Part shown: positions 1 through 10,056 of the stretch, piece after piece
Position numbering within the stretch: the first letter of the stretch is position 1
Layout: every line of letters starts with the position of its first letter
Assembly: GCA_020536535.1 (NCBI GenBank)
Contig: JAHLWZ010000387.1
Coordinates: forward strand, 697 to 40,561
Length of the DNA: 39,865 nucleotides
Reading direction: 5' to 3'
From: Pelomyxa schiedti
Lineage: Eukaryota; Evosea; Pelobiontida; Pelomyxidae
Translations under genes and position numbers: made by a program
The notes under the pieces: generated by a model
Database searches by the model: none
Told to the model about the DNA's origin: nothing
What the model saw: only the letters and a program-made list of their open reading frames with translations

Positions 1-1008
1 TGGCATGCCTTCACTTGTTGGGGAATTGCAAGAATGGCTCCTTGTTTTGAGACGAGGATTGAATAAGCGTCGTATGGCAATTGTGAACTGGCTGCGTTGG
101 CAAATTGCACCAAACTGGTGATCAGAATATCAATACCAGTGACTCCCAGAAAGTCACCGTTGGAAACGCTTCTCACTTGAGTGAGAAGTGAGACCATCCA
201 CGCATTTGACAAAATGTCGAGGTAAGGTTCACACCAAACCTGCCCTCCTCCGGGATTGTTCTCTGGCATTGCTGGGTAATAATAGATTTGATCCTCCACC
301 CTCCAGAACGGGGGCACATTGTAGGCAACTATGTCGTACCAGGGATAGCACCTTATAAAGCCAACCGCAAGACATGTGTATACATTCACAATATTCGGCC
401 ACAGCTGCATCATCTGTGCCGCCAGGTCATCAGTACTTCCAGTCCTCCAGAAGAAATACTCAATCTGTTCCTCTGACAACGGATCCTGTTGGGAGCAAAT
501 TACTTACCGACCACAAGAAAAAAAAAAATATATATATGCCTACTGTTGTCAACCAGTGAGCAGCACTGCCACCGTAAGATGGGAACGTGACGTACGTTGT
601 CCAGTTCCAATACGAATTCGTGCGCCATTCATAGCTTGCCAGTTCTTCGGCAGGCGGAGTGCGAGGAGTCTGGAGAGATTTAGAGAAGCTGAGAGCCATC
701 AATTCGGCAGGTTTCTGGTGGCGTGATAGGAGATGCGACACCATCAGGGCACTTTTGGATGTTTTCAACAGGAAGGAAGCGACTCCAACGTCGTACAACT
801 CATCGTATGTCTTAAACTGAGTGTACGAGGCATACAACACAGCTGAAAAAATGGCAGCGGTAATAACACCAGTGAAGCACACGGCAATCACGTCTGATCT
901 TCGCATTTCCCCACCCTTTTGGTTGGTTAGCCGCCCCAGGCACCAGATCCCGTCCCACTTTGTTGTGTCAAATGTCACTTTTCGTTCCTCGTTTTGGACT
1001 AGTTCCAT
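1..1008 (-). CDS. Membrane sensor with Cache-like extracellular domain (3' end outside window)
   Basis: The chosen start is the ATG at 1008-1006; the frame is open further upstream but without a good start. About 30 residues in there is a basic stretch, then one hydrophobic segment (VIAVCFTGVITAAIFSAVLY), which fits a signal anchor. After about 145 residues the frame passes through an intron (GTAGGC...CAACAG, phase 0, about 60 nt) and continues with DPLSEEQIEYFFWRTG, followed by residues typical of a double Cache (dCache) sensor: WYDIVAYNVPPFWRVEDQIYY, then WCEPYLDILSNAWMVSLL and FLGVTGIDILI. Such domains sit outside the cell and bind small ligands; in protists they usually precede a kinase or cyclase output, which would lie beyond the left edge here. 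The domain family is recognised from motif layout only, and the output domain is unknown. Confidence 0.62.
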
Positions 1009-1212
1009 TATACAAAAAAATGTCAGTTTAGAAGAAGTCGTTGTCCTTCTGGCACACAGATACGGAAATTCGTCCTTATTGGTGTTTTGTACCTTCACAA
1101 ATATCAAAGAACTGCAAGTCACTCGACGGGAAGAAAACTCGCTTCCTTTTATTTATTTTGTTCAGTTTGTTATGTTGCTGTGTTGTGCTTGTGTGGGTGT
1201 ATCTCATATCTA

Positions 1213-2493
1213 TTACTCGTGGCTGGTGTTAGCCTCGTCTGATTCCAGTACAGCCTTTCTGAGTGCTGCTGCGGTGTTGGGGGTGGCTGCGGCCGCTAGT
1301 GCTGACGAGGATGCGGAGCCGAACTTCCACTTCTCGCGGACTCCCACTGGGTTGGTGAGTGGCTTCCCGCTCCCAACTACACCTACTTTGCCTTCAGGTG
1401 TGTCCGGTGACTTGAATATGCTCTCCTTTGGTGCCTTTTTCGAGGCGACTGAGTGTTGTTTTGTGAGGAAGTTTTGCCACTGCATCTTCTTGCTGTCACC
1501 TTCGTCTTCCAGCTTCTTTAAACTAGTTTGCGGTAAGTCTTTTCGTTTTTGTGATAAGTAACGATGCCAAACCGGTTTTGTGACTTGATAGCATGGATTT
1601 TCCTCTTCTTCACTTTTCTCTCTTGTGGTGTATCATTAGGGTATATCTTTAGTGATTTTGGAATTTCGCGGTACTGCGGTGCAGTTGTGCTCGGAGTGGT
1701 AGAAGGATACTTCCTTACTTTACCAGCTTTCTTTCTACTTAGATGTTAGTTTTAGTTCTACGTGTAACACCGGGACTGCACCCTTTTTTCGAGAGTGGTC
1801 GAACTGATGATGGTGGCAACGTCTGGAGTCCATGAGGACTACTGGCAGTTGCACCAGAAAATGAAACCACGTAATTACCGTCGTCACAAACTTCTTGAAC
1901 CACTGCTTTTTTCCAACTTTCATCTGTGTTGAAGTCACTCGTTTTACTTCAGAATACTCATACCGGCTGCTAATGCTTCACATTCCGCTCCGACCGTAAG
2001 TACAAGAGAAGCATAAGCGGCTTCAACTTCATCGTCTCGCGTACTTGACTTGGGGTCTGTGGGAGTTGTTGAGGATGTGGTTGTGGTGCTGGTTGTTTGG
2101 TTAAGTGCTGCAGCAGCAGCTGCATTTGCAGTGACAGTTGCAGCGCACTCGACCTATTTGGTGTTATGCTGGGAGGAAAGGGGGAAATTGAGGCCAAAGG
2201 AAAAAAGAATGGGAGAGTTGCGCTGCAATCTCGTGTAGAGCGAACTGTAAGTGCATCCGTGAGTAGGAACAAACAGAAAGCACACCTGAAGTAATTCTTT
2301 CGTGAGTTTGATAACATCGAGAAGTTCCTCTCTCGCTTTCAAAAGATCGTCATTATGCGGGTCAGAAACGATTGCCTGCTCCACCTACCAAAAAAAAAAA
2401 AAAATCTTGAGCAAAAAACAGCCAGTGACAGCCACACGCAACCTGTTGCAACCCGCTCTCGTAAACCGACAGTTTCCCCTGTAACCCCTCCAT
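1213..2493 (-). CDS. SMNDC1: SMNDC1/SPF30-type splicing factor with Tudor domain
   Basis: Six exons can be read: 2493-2443, 2384-2286, 2153-1964, 1923 to about 1776, 1673-1573 and 1522-1213. Exons 1-2 give the family's N-terminal helix (MEGLQGKLSVYESGLQQ joined to VEQAIVSDPHNDDLLKAREE). Exons 3-4 encode the Tudor domain (LTVGAECEALAA, then KKAVVQEVCDDGNYVVSFSG). Exons 5-6 give the conserved basic tail (IPKSLKIYPNDTPQERK, MQWQNFLTKQ, KESIFKSPDTPEGKVGVVGSG). SPF30 is a nuclear protein needed for tri-snRNP addition to the pre-spliceosome; its Tudor domain binds dimethyl-arginine in Sm proteins. The junction between exons 4 and 5 is not resolved (two phase-compatible choices). Intron 1 has a T14 tract before its acceptor. 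The gene is divergent from the RNA polymerase III gene, 187 nt away. Confidence 0.9.
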
Positions 2494-2680
2494 TCTTTTG
2501 TGCTCAGTGTCTGGGTTTCGGCACCACGGGTGGTAACTGCGCAGCACCTTCCCCAATTTTTTTTTTCTTTTGTTTTTTGGCAAATCGAGATCTTTTCGAA
2601 GGGAGATCTGGTCCTGAAGGAGAAAAAAAAAAATCGCGAGGGTCTCTGAGACCAAGGCCGTGTTGTGTGAGGGAGAGCCG
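2494..2680. promoter_or_regulatory. Divergent promoter gap between SMNDC1 and RPC2
   Basis: Only 187 nt separate the start codons of two head-to-head housekeeping genes, so both core promoters and 5' leaders must lie here. The gap contains an uninterrupted T run (about 2559-2567) and an A run (about 2624-2633). No TATA box is obvious. A bidirectional promoter is an inference from geometry. Confidence 0.55.
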
Positions 2681-5600
2681 ATGCAGAGCGGATCCGGAGC
2701 AGCGAAACCCAACAGTACTTCTAGTGCACGTAAAATGAGTCAAGGCGGGGCCACCGGAAACGCGACTGACGATGTTGTTGTGCTGCCTTCTCCCGACGCC
2801 GGTGCGAAGGTGAAGCAGGACAGCCCTGGTAGTGGCGACGACGACGATGTGGTGGTCGTGGATGCTCCATCCAAAGGTCCGCTTCAGGAAGGCGTCAAAT
2901 CGTGCCCCCCTTCCGCCCCTGCTGAGAATCCCCCGTCTGGTTCTTCTTCGTCTGCGTCGAAGCCAGCAAGTTGGCCAGATACGACGTTTATAGAATCGAC
3001 ATCCAAAGAGATCTTTCCAGGGTGCTCCATTCAGGATCTTTCTGCCCCAGTTGCTACTCTAGAGGTTGCTTACGAAAAAAAAGAAAAAAAAAAAAAAAGC
3101 ATTAAGAACTTATTGTCACTCAGGACAAATGGAAGCTGCTCCCTGCATACTTAAAAGGTACTTATTTTGTTTCTGCTCCTTTCAAATAAACGTTTCTTCA
3201 GTGAGAGGACTTGTGAAGCAGCATATTGATTCTTTCAACTACTTCATCAACGTTGACACCCTACTCCCTCAAACCAACTAACAAACAAACAACAGGTTGA
3301 AATTAAGAAAATTGTTATGGCAAACCAGTTGGTCACAGCTGAAAATGATCCAGGTAGTCAATTTCCCCCTATCAATGATTAACACCTTCCAGAGTTTTAT
3401 TTAAAGTACTTCGATGTGCGAGTATGCACACTCTCTTCTCCATTTTCAAATATTTACCTATTAATAGGTTTTACCTCCATCTATTGATGTATGCACTGAA
3501 ATTTCTGTGTCAGTTGTTAATCTTTGTAGGAGGACATGGGACAGCCATCTATCACTCCTAATCAATGTCGTTTACGAAGCATCACATACTCCTGTATTTG
3601 ATACCCACCCATAGGGCTCACTTATCTAATTCTAATTAGCACCCATTGTTGTTGACATTGCATATATACGTGCACATCAGAGAGTTGCACGAAAAGGTGT
3701 ACAAATTGGTCGCATTCCAATAATGCTCAGGTAGGAACTCCTCAGTCAACAATATGAAATCAAATTTATGTTCCAATCAGATCAAGTCACTGTATTTTAG
3801 CAAATGAGACCCCAGACGAAATGACCAAAAATGGTGAATGCCCTCTTGACCCAGGTTTCGTACCAAACATCACATATGCGACTTAACAGGAAAAAAGGAG
3901 GATATTTCATCATCAAAGGTGTAGAGAAAGTAATGCTCATTCAAGAACAAATGGCCAAAAACAGAATAATAATTGACAAAAACAGCAAAGGCTTTTTTTG
4001 TGCTGATGTCACCAGGTGAGGCCCATAACCTCACGAAATGTCTCTGATATATGTAGCTCATCACATGAAACAAAGAGCCGAACAACAGTTTACCTCAAAA
4101 AGGGAAGATTCTTACTGAAACAAGCTACATTCACTGAAGGTAATCATTTGAACACAAACAAATACTAAAAGAAGGCAAAAGATATCCCACTGATGGTTAT
4201 TGTAAAGGTTGATATAGCTGGATTGGTAATTTATCCCCTCCCACTTACATTTTGACAGGGCATGGGTATTGTTGCAGACCAGGAGTTTGCACAGGTGTGT
4301 CGGTATTTTAAATATTGACTTCTAATTACCCCTCAGTTGGTTGGTGGCATAGAGGGGCTATATGGCTCTATTTCAGAGTGCGGGCTCTTGGGGATATATT
4401 CTGAAGTCCAAGCACTTAATTACATAGCAAACAAGTTGAAAGCTCATAATAGGTGTGTAATGTGGTCGTTATACTTTTGTTTTTAATTCTACTTTTAGAG
4501 CTGGTTCAGGGTTTGTTTCACAACGTAGTGAGTCAACAAATGCTCGAAGCAAGGTTCTCCCCCATTACTTGTACTAGCCACTACAAACAAACACCAGACA
4601 GAACATGCGCGAGATGTACTGGCAAGCCTTGTCTTGTCACATATTCCAGTTAAAAAATACAATTTCCGTGTCAAGGTGCCCCCACCTTCCAGAAAACTGA
4701 GTTTAATCTTAAACAGATACTATACCTTGCCCTGATGGTGAGGTGGGTACTCGCAGCAGTAGACAAGTCAAAATTGGATGACAAGGACTACTATGGAAAT
4801 AAGAGACTTGAACTGTACCTCTCTTGTTGACTCTTCTATTACTAACAAGGCCCAAAAAGTGCTGGAAGTTTAATATCGCTACTTTTTGAAGATGCTTTCA
4901 AGCGTATGAATACTGAGTTACAACGTGCCGCTGACCTAGAGCTGGGTAAAACTAACCGCGCCGAAGCCTTTGATGCTTGTGTGGAGATAAACTTTTTTTT
5001 TTCTTTTGCTCACTTCTACTTTCTTCAGCTAGATGCATTCAATCCACAATCATCACCAATGCCATGACACACGCCATTCAATCAGGGAACTGGGTAATAA
5101 AACGCTTTAAAATGAACAGAGCTGGTATCACTCAGGTCAACTTGCACCAGTTCCAACCGCAGTCTTAATTTCGACAGGTACTATCAAGACTATCGTATAT
5201 AGCTTGCCTTGGCATGATGACAAGAATAACCAGTCAGTTTGAGAAAACAAGAAAAGTCAGTGGACCTCGCGCTTTACAGGTAGGCAGATTGCTTACAGGC
5301 ATGAACAGGCACCAATAGTTATTAGGCGAGTCAATGGGGATTACTTTGCCCTTCCGACACACCAGAGGGTGAATCCTGTGGTTTGGTCAAAAATCTTGCC
5401 TTGCTCACCCATGTAACAACTGATGACCACAATAGCCCTATACGCACACTTTGTTACAATATGGGTGTCCAAGGTATTCCTCCTTCCTAGAATAGTTTTA
5501 AATTCAAAGTGAGCCTAGACGTGAACTACCTAACTGGCCGCGAAATTCATGCACCGGATAGTTATATCGTCTTTCACAATGGTCAAATTTTGGGCATTCA

Positions 5601-8202
5601 CAACAATCCTCTCTGGCTCCAAAAAACAATTAGATTACTCCGAAGAAAGGGCAGAGTAAGTAAGACATTCAAGTGGAGTTTTCTTAACACGTTGAAAGGT
5701 TGGCGAGCAAGTCTCTGTTTACACAAATACATCGCAAAAGGTCGTTCACATTGCTTCCGATGCTGGTCGAGCTTGTAGGCCCCTGATTATTGTGGAAAAT
5801 GGGAGACCATTGGTTACCAACAAGCACATCGAGGTATGTTTCCCTATTTTGAGATCATTTCTTTTCCCTAATCCCCGATTCCTTTTTTAGCAACTCAATG
5901 AAGGATTTCGCAACTTTAATGACTTCGTCATTGATGGTCCTTCTTATTGTCTGTTCGCGGGTTCCATCTAATAGGAAACAGGATTGATAGAATTTCTCGA
6001 TGCAAATGAAGAAAATGACTCGCTGATAGCAGTCTACGAAAAAGATATTACTCCCAAGACAACGCACCTTGAGATTGACCCTCTTTCCATCCTTGGAGTT
6101 GTTGCTGGGCTGATCCCATATCCTCACCACAATCAAAGTCCTAGGAACACGTAACTTCACTTCCCCTTATCCTCATTTAACACTTGATCAGATATCAATG
6201 TGCTATGGGTAAACAAGCCATGGGCGCGATGGGATTTAACCAGTTCTCGCGAATTGACACCATTCAGGTACTTTGAGATTCTCCTTCCACAACTTATGTT
6301 CAACAGTATTTACTTGTGTACCCTCAAGTCCCCATGGTGAGAACACGAACTATTGATATGGTTCAATTTGATAAGGTTTGTAATTCACAACCATTTATAC
6401 CCTTGCACATATTCCTTAAGCTATCAGCTGGGCACAATGCAACAGTTGCGGTAATGAGCTACTCCGGATATGATATTGAAGATGCCGTACGTTCATTCTT
6501 CCAACCTACATACCCTCAACTTTCACTAGATTATTTTGAACAAAGCTTCGCTTGACAGAGGATTTGGCAGGTGCATGACAAGGAGGAGATATGAAACATC
6601 TCTGAAGACATTTCCAAATCAGACGTACTTCAATCCTCCCTTTCTCACTTTCTCATCGACAAACGTGGATTTTTCGTTGTATGATGAAGTGTGGAGCGTC
6701 TAATGTTCCCACGTGTTGAAGACATTGGCAACAACCCGAAGCGGTTTGCATCCCTGGATTCTGATGGTATATGCCAGCCAGGCGAAAAACTCAACCAGTA
6801 CGATGTCTATGTAAATAAATACAGCCCGCCTCCATCTCCCTCAAACGAAACAGTAGCAAATCCAGACTTAATCCCAATGTCAGGTTATATGCTTTCAGTC
6901 AAAAAAAAAGACAGTTCTCACGTTTTTCCAGTGTACAAACACAGTCCTCTTACCTACAAATCAGCTGCTGATGCTATTGTTGACCAAGTAGTTGTCAGTT
7001 CGAATGATGAAGAGAAAGTTTTAATCAAGGTTATTCTTTGTTCGATTTTACTTTCTTTTCTGGTCTTTTTCCAACTTGCCTTGTAGGTATGCCTGCGGGT
7101 ACCTCGGCGTCCAGAACTGGGTGACAAGTTCAGCAGCAGACATGGTCAAAAAGGTGTTACAGGCCTCATTGTACGCCAAGATGATTTGCCATTTAACCGT
7201 GAAGGTACCTCTAGCTGCATAACAAACATTTCAACCATATACAAGGTATATCACCTGATCTTATCATGAATCCACATGGTTTCCCCAGTCGTATGACTGT
7301 CGGTTGTACCCTAATCCTCATTCTGTCTCTAAACTGCAGACAGGGAAAATGATCGAACTTATTGCTGGAAAGGCTGGTGTATTGGAAGGCAAGTTTAAAT
7401 ATGGCACTGTACACCTTCGCTTTCATGAGACTTCGAGTTCATTTTGTATAGGCTTTTGGAGGGGATAGAGTTGAAGATATATCGAGAATCCTGGTTAAAC
7501 ATGGGTTCAACTATGGCGGGAAGGATCTCCTCACTTCAGGTGTGCGATATTCTTCCTGTTCTACTTTAGTAATTGGCACAGGCATCACGGGCAGACCTCT
7601 ATCTGCTTATGTTTTCTTTGGGCCGGTGTTCTATCAGAAGCTCAAGCACATGTAATCAGTCTCTTATCCTAATAAATAAATTCATATTTCTCACACTGAT
7701 AACTGTCCCAGGGTTTTAGATAAAATGCATGCCAGAGCAAGGTTAGTAGTGTTCTTTCACAGATCCATGTATAACACCCTGGCAGAGGACCAAGGACAAT
7801 GTTGACACGACAACCAACAGAGGGTCGCTCAAGAGACGGCGGCCTTCGTCTTGGTGAGATGGAGCGCGATTGTCTAATCGGTACTGGGATTTATGGTGCA
7901 GCGCGGTATTTAACCATTTCACAGGTTACGGTGCTAGCTCCCTTATTTTGGAGCGACTGATGATTTCTTCAGATCAGTTCCTCATCAACGTTTGTGAGGT
8001 ATTTGACCAGAACACCGTAACTATTTTCTAACATCCACAAACATTCCAGACCTGTGGCATAATAGCACAGAAAAACTGGTGCCAGTACTGCAAATCGGCA
8101 GGCAACATCTCCTGCATGCAAATCCCGTACGCCTGCAAGCTGTTGTTCCAAGAGCTCCATTCCATGAACATTGTGCCGAGACTCACCCTCATCGACCAGT
8201 AA
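2681..8202 (+). CDS. RPC2: DNA-directed RNA polymerase III subunit RPC2 (second-largest subunit)
   Basis: This intron-rich gene (around 20 short introns) encodes the beta-like subunit of RNA polymerase III, which forms the active-site cleft that transcribes tRNA and 5S genes. The start is the first in-frame ATG (2681); it gives a long acidic, low-complexity N-terminal extension (about 125 residues) absent from human RPC2. Recognisable blocks in order: [10 protein letters not shown] / [87 protein letters not shown] (hybrid-binding), [50 protein letters not shown] and [19 protein letters not shown]. The C-terminal zinc clamp has its four cysteines (CETCG ... WCQYC). The blocks run without gaps, so the gene looks intact; it ends at TAA 8200-8202. 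RPC2 is preferred over RPB2/RPA2 because the sequence tracks RPC2 through the protrusion and zinc regions. Confidence 0.95.
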
Positions 8203-8314
8203 ACATTACCCTCTGCCCACTCAAACTTCGCGTTCCCTGTTGCTTCCCCACGCATGAGAAAAACGCCTTGGCTAGTTCACCAAAGCACTTGAATAGAATC
8301 AAATCCGTAAAAGA

Positions 8315-8960
8315 ATGAAAACCATGGCGGTGATGGTGCGGCTCTACGCCGCTGCTGAAAAAAGCCGAATTGCCAGTATCCATCCCACAATTTGTTTTTT
8401 TTTCCCCTTCGTGGTGTGTATCCTTCATGACGATGGTTCCCCAGCAATCGTGACTGCTTGTGTGGTGGGTTCATTGATACCGCACATCATTTATGGCCAC
8501 TTGGTGTGGAAGTACGTTGCTTTACAGCAGAATGGTACAGGTAAATGAAAAAAGTGTGTTATAATATAAACAACCATTATTCCCTTAACCAACACTGTAC
8601 ACACACAAAGGCATTGAATTCAACCCCAGGGAACATGGCAATTAAATTCCGCCAGACTCATTTTCACTGGTTGGGCACTGTCCACCTTGCTGCGGGATGC
8701 TCTCACAACTCATTTTTTACTCACTCAACTGTCCACCTTTCGGCAAAATGCTATAACAACTACATTCGCACTCCACATGCCAGGTATCCATTACATTGTA
8801 TTTCACATAACCACACTCGACTCACACAGAAAAAACACAATTCTGCTGAGATCGGATCCGCATCAGAATGGACTCCGCATGACATTCACTCTCCCCATCA
8901 CCAAACCACGCATTACAAGTGACTCTAGTCCAAGACCTCTGGCCTTTGTATCTCCACAAA
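8315..8960 (+). CDS. Uncharacterised membrane protein, partial gene model
   Basis: From ATG 8315 the frame reads about 76 residues with two hydrophobic stretches (HPTICFFFPFVVCIL and PAIVTACVVGSLIPHIIYGH) before a good donor (ACAG|GTAAAT at 8541). Two acceptors are possible: CAAAG at about 8610 gives a rapid stop, while CCCAG at about 8629 keeps a long frame open. In the second model a 48-nt intron (8793 to about 8840, GTATCC...CACACAG) joins to a well-formed stretch (NTILLRSDPHQNGLRM, FTLPITKPRITSDSSPRPLA). I recognise no family. The gene may extend through the G-rich block into the exons near 9440-9996. Start and first exon are plausible; everything after is uncertain. Confidence 0.35.
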
Positions 8961-9440
8961 AAAACCTTAAAATAAACAACAACCACACATTCTCTTCCTT
9001 CTCTGTCACTGCGGAAAAAAGAAACTTGGTTTTTGGCAAAAAAGTGCTATTTGTACAATTATTGCTGGCACTTGGCAAGGATTGGGCTGCTGGTGGTGGT
9101 ATTTTGGGGGGCTTGTGTCTCCATGACCAACAGGCTGCTGGGGGATTTGCACGAGAGTCAAATTGGGGGGGTGGCTCGAATTGGGGATTGCACTTGATAC
9201 TCCATGAGAACCCACCCAACAACCCCCCATTGGCACCCAGTCCTCCGCGGGGGATTCCCAGCCCAGTTGGGTTTGGTCTGGGAATGTGTTCGGGGTTTCC
9301 AAACACCCACCGCGGTACTTTGGTGCCAAACTCGGGGGAAGGGTTCTCGTGGGGTGAGCCCAGCCCGGCCAATCTTCTTCTCTGTGGGTGTGCAACGCGC
9401 AGCCACTTGAAATGGTCATCAGAGATCATACTGAACTTGA
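8960..9440. other. G-rich block without a convincing gene
   Basis: This stretch has clustered G runs on the plus strand (runs of 4-7 G near 9110, 9140, 9166, 9190, 9250 and 9336). Open frames exist on both strands, but their translations are Gly/Trp/Pro-rich and resemble composition rather than a protein family. It could be an intron, a UTR or an old repeat. The strand asymmetry would allow G-quadruplexes. Confidence 0.4.
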
Positions 9441-9446
9441 ACCACC

Positions 9447-9996
9447 GGGGATGGGAGGGATTTGCCGGAACTCAGTGAAGATGAAGTACAAGTGGGCAAG
9501 AGGTTCCGGGAATCATCGTGGATCAGGTGAGCAGCTGTGAATTGGTGAGTTGGGAGAAAAAAAAAGCATGCAAGGTGTGCATTGCAATACCTTGCGTCCG
9601 GCTGCTGCTGACTCTGGCTGATTTTTTATTTTGGCTCTCAAATCAGATGGCTTGCTTTATTCATCGGTTATGTCAACAACAAGACTGTTGATTGGGATGT
9701 GAGTTGGGAGAAGACCCAAAACTGAAGAAGAGACCTGCTGACAACACAACTTGGTAATAATAATTTCGCGGATCGGGTAAAATAAACTGCCTGCCAATAT
9801 ATATCATACAATCATCCACCACACTCGACGTGGTGTGAATCGCAGATGACCACATGATCACACATGGGAGTGTTACTATTATTTTCTCTGTGTGCGATAT
9901 ATTAGAACACACGGAATTCAACGGGAAAAGGGAGCCATACCCTCTCATGATAGCGGCGGCATTCCTCGATTCCAGCGAAACTATTTTGAATTGATG
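9447..9996 (+). CDS. Candidate exons of an unidentified plus-strand gene
   Basis: Three segments connect with good splice sites. The first reads DLPELSEDEVQVGKRFRE and ends at AG|GTGAGC near 9520. An acceptor (AAATCAG) near 9647 continues as WLALFIGYVNNKTVDWD up to GAT|GTGAGT near 9700. A last segment after the acceptor near 9904 reads EFNGKREPYPLMIAAAFLDS and stops near 9996. The start of the first segment is unclear: an in-frame stop lies just upstream and a shifted frame (MVIRDHTELEPPGMGG) abuts it. This may be the 3' part of the 8315 gene. No family is recognised. Confidence 0.33.
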
Positions 9997-10056
9997 ATCA
10001 AGCCATATATGGTGAGTCAATACAGCAGCATATTCGGAGTTTCAGCACAGCAGAAA

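Noticed and set aside
821..1561. Plus-strand frame of 246 residues over the Cache gene start and SMNDC1 end
   Set aside because: It starts at a non-ATG codon and overlaps two well-supported minus-strand genes.
8545..8922. His/Thr/Asn-rich plus frame starting at 8545 as a separate gene
   Set aside because: Its start lies in a likely intron; it is treated only as a possible second exon of the 8315 gene.
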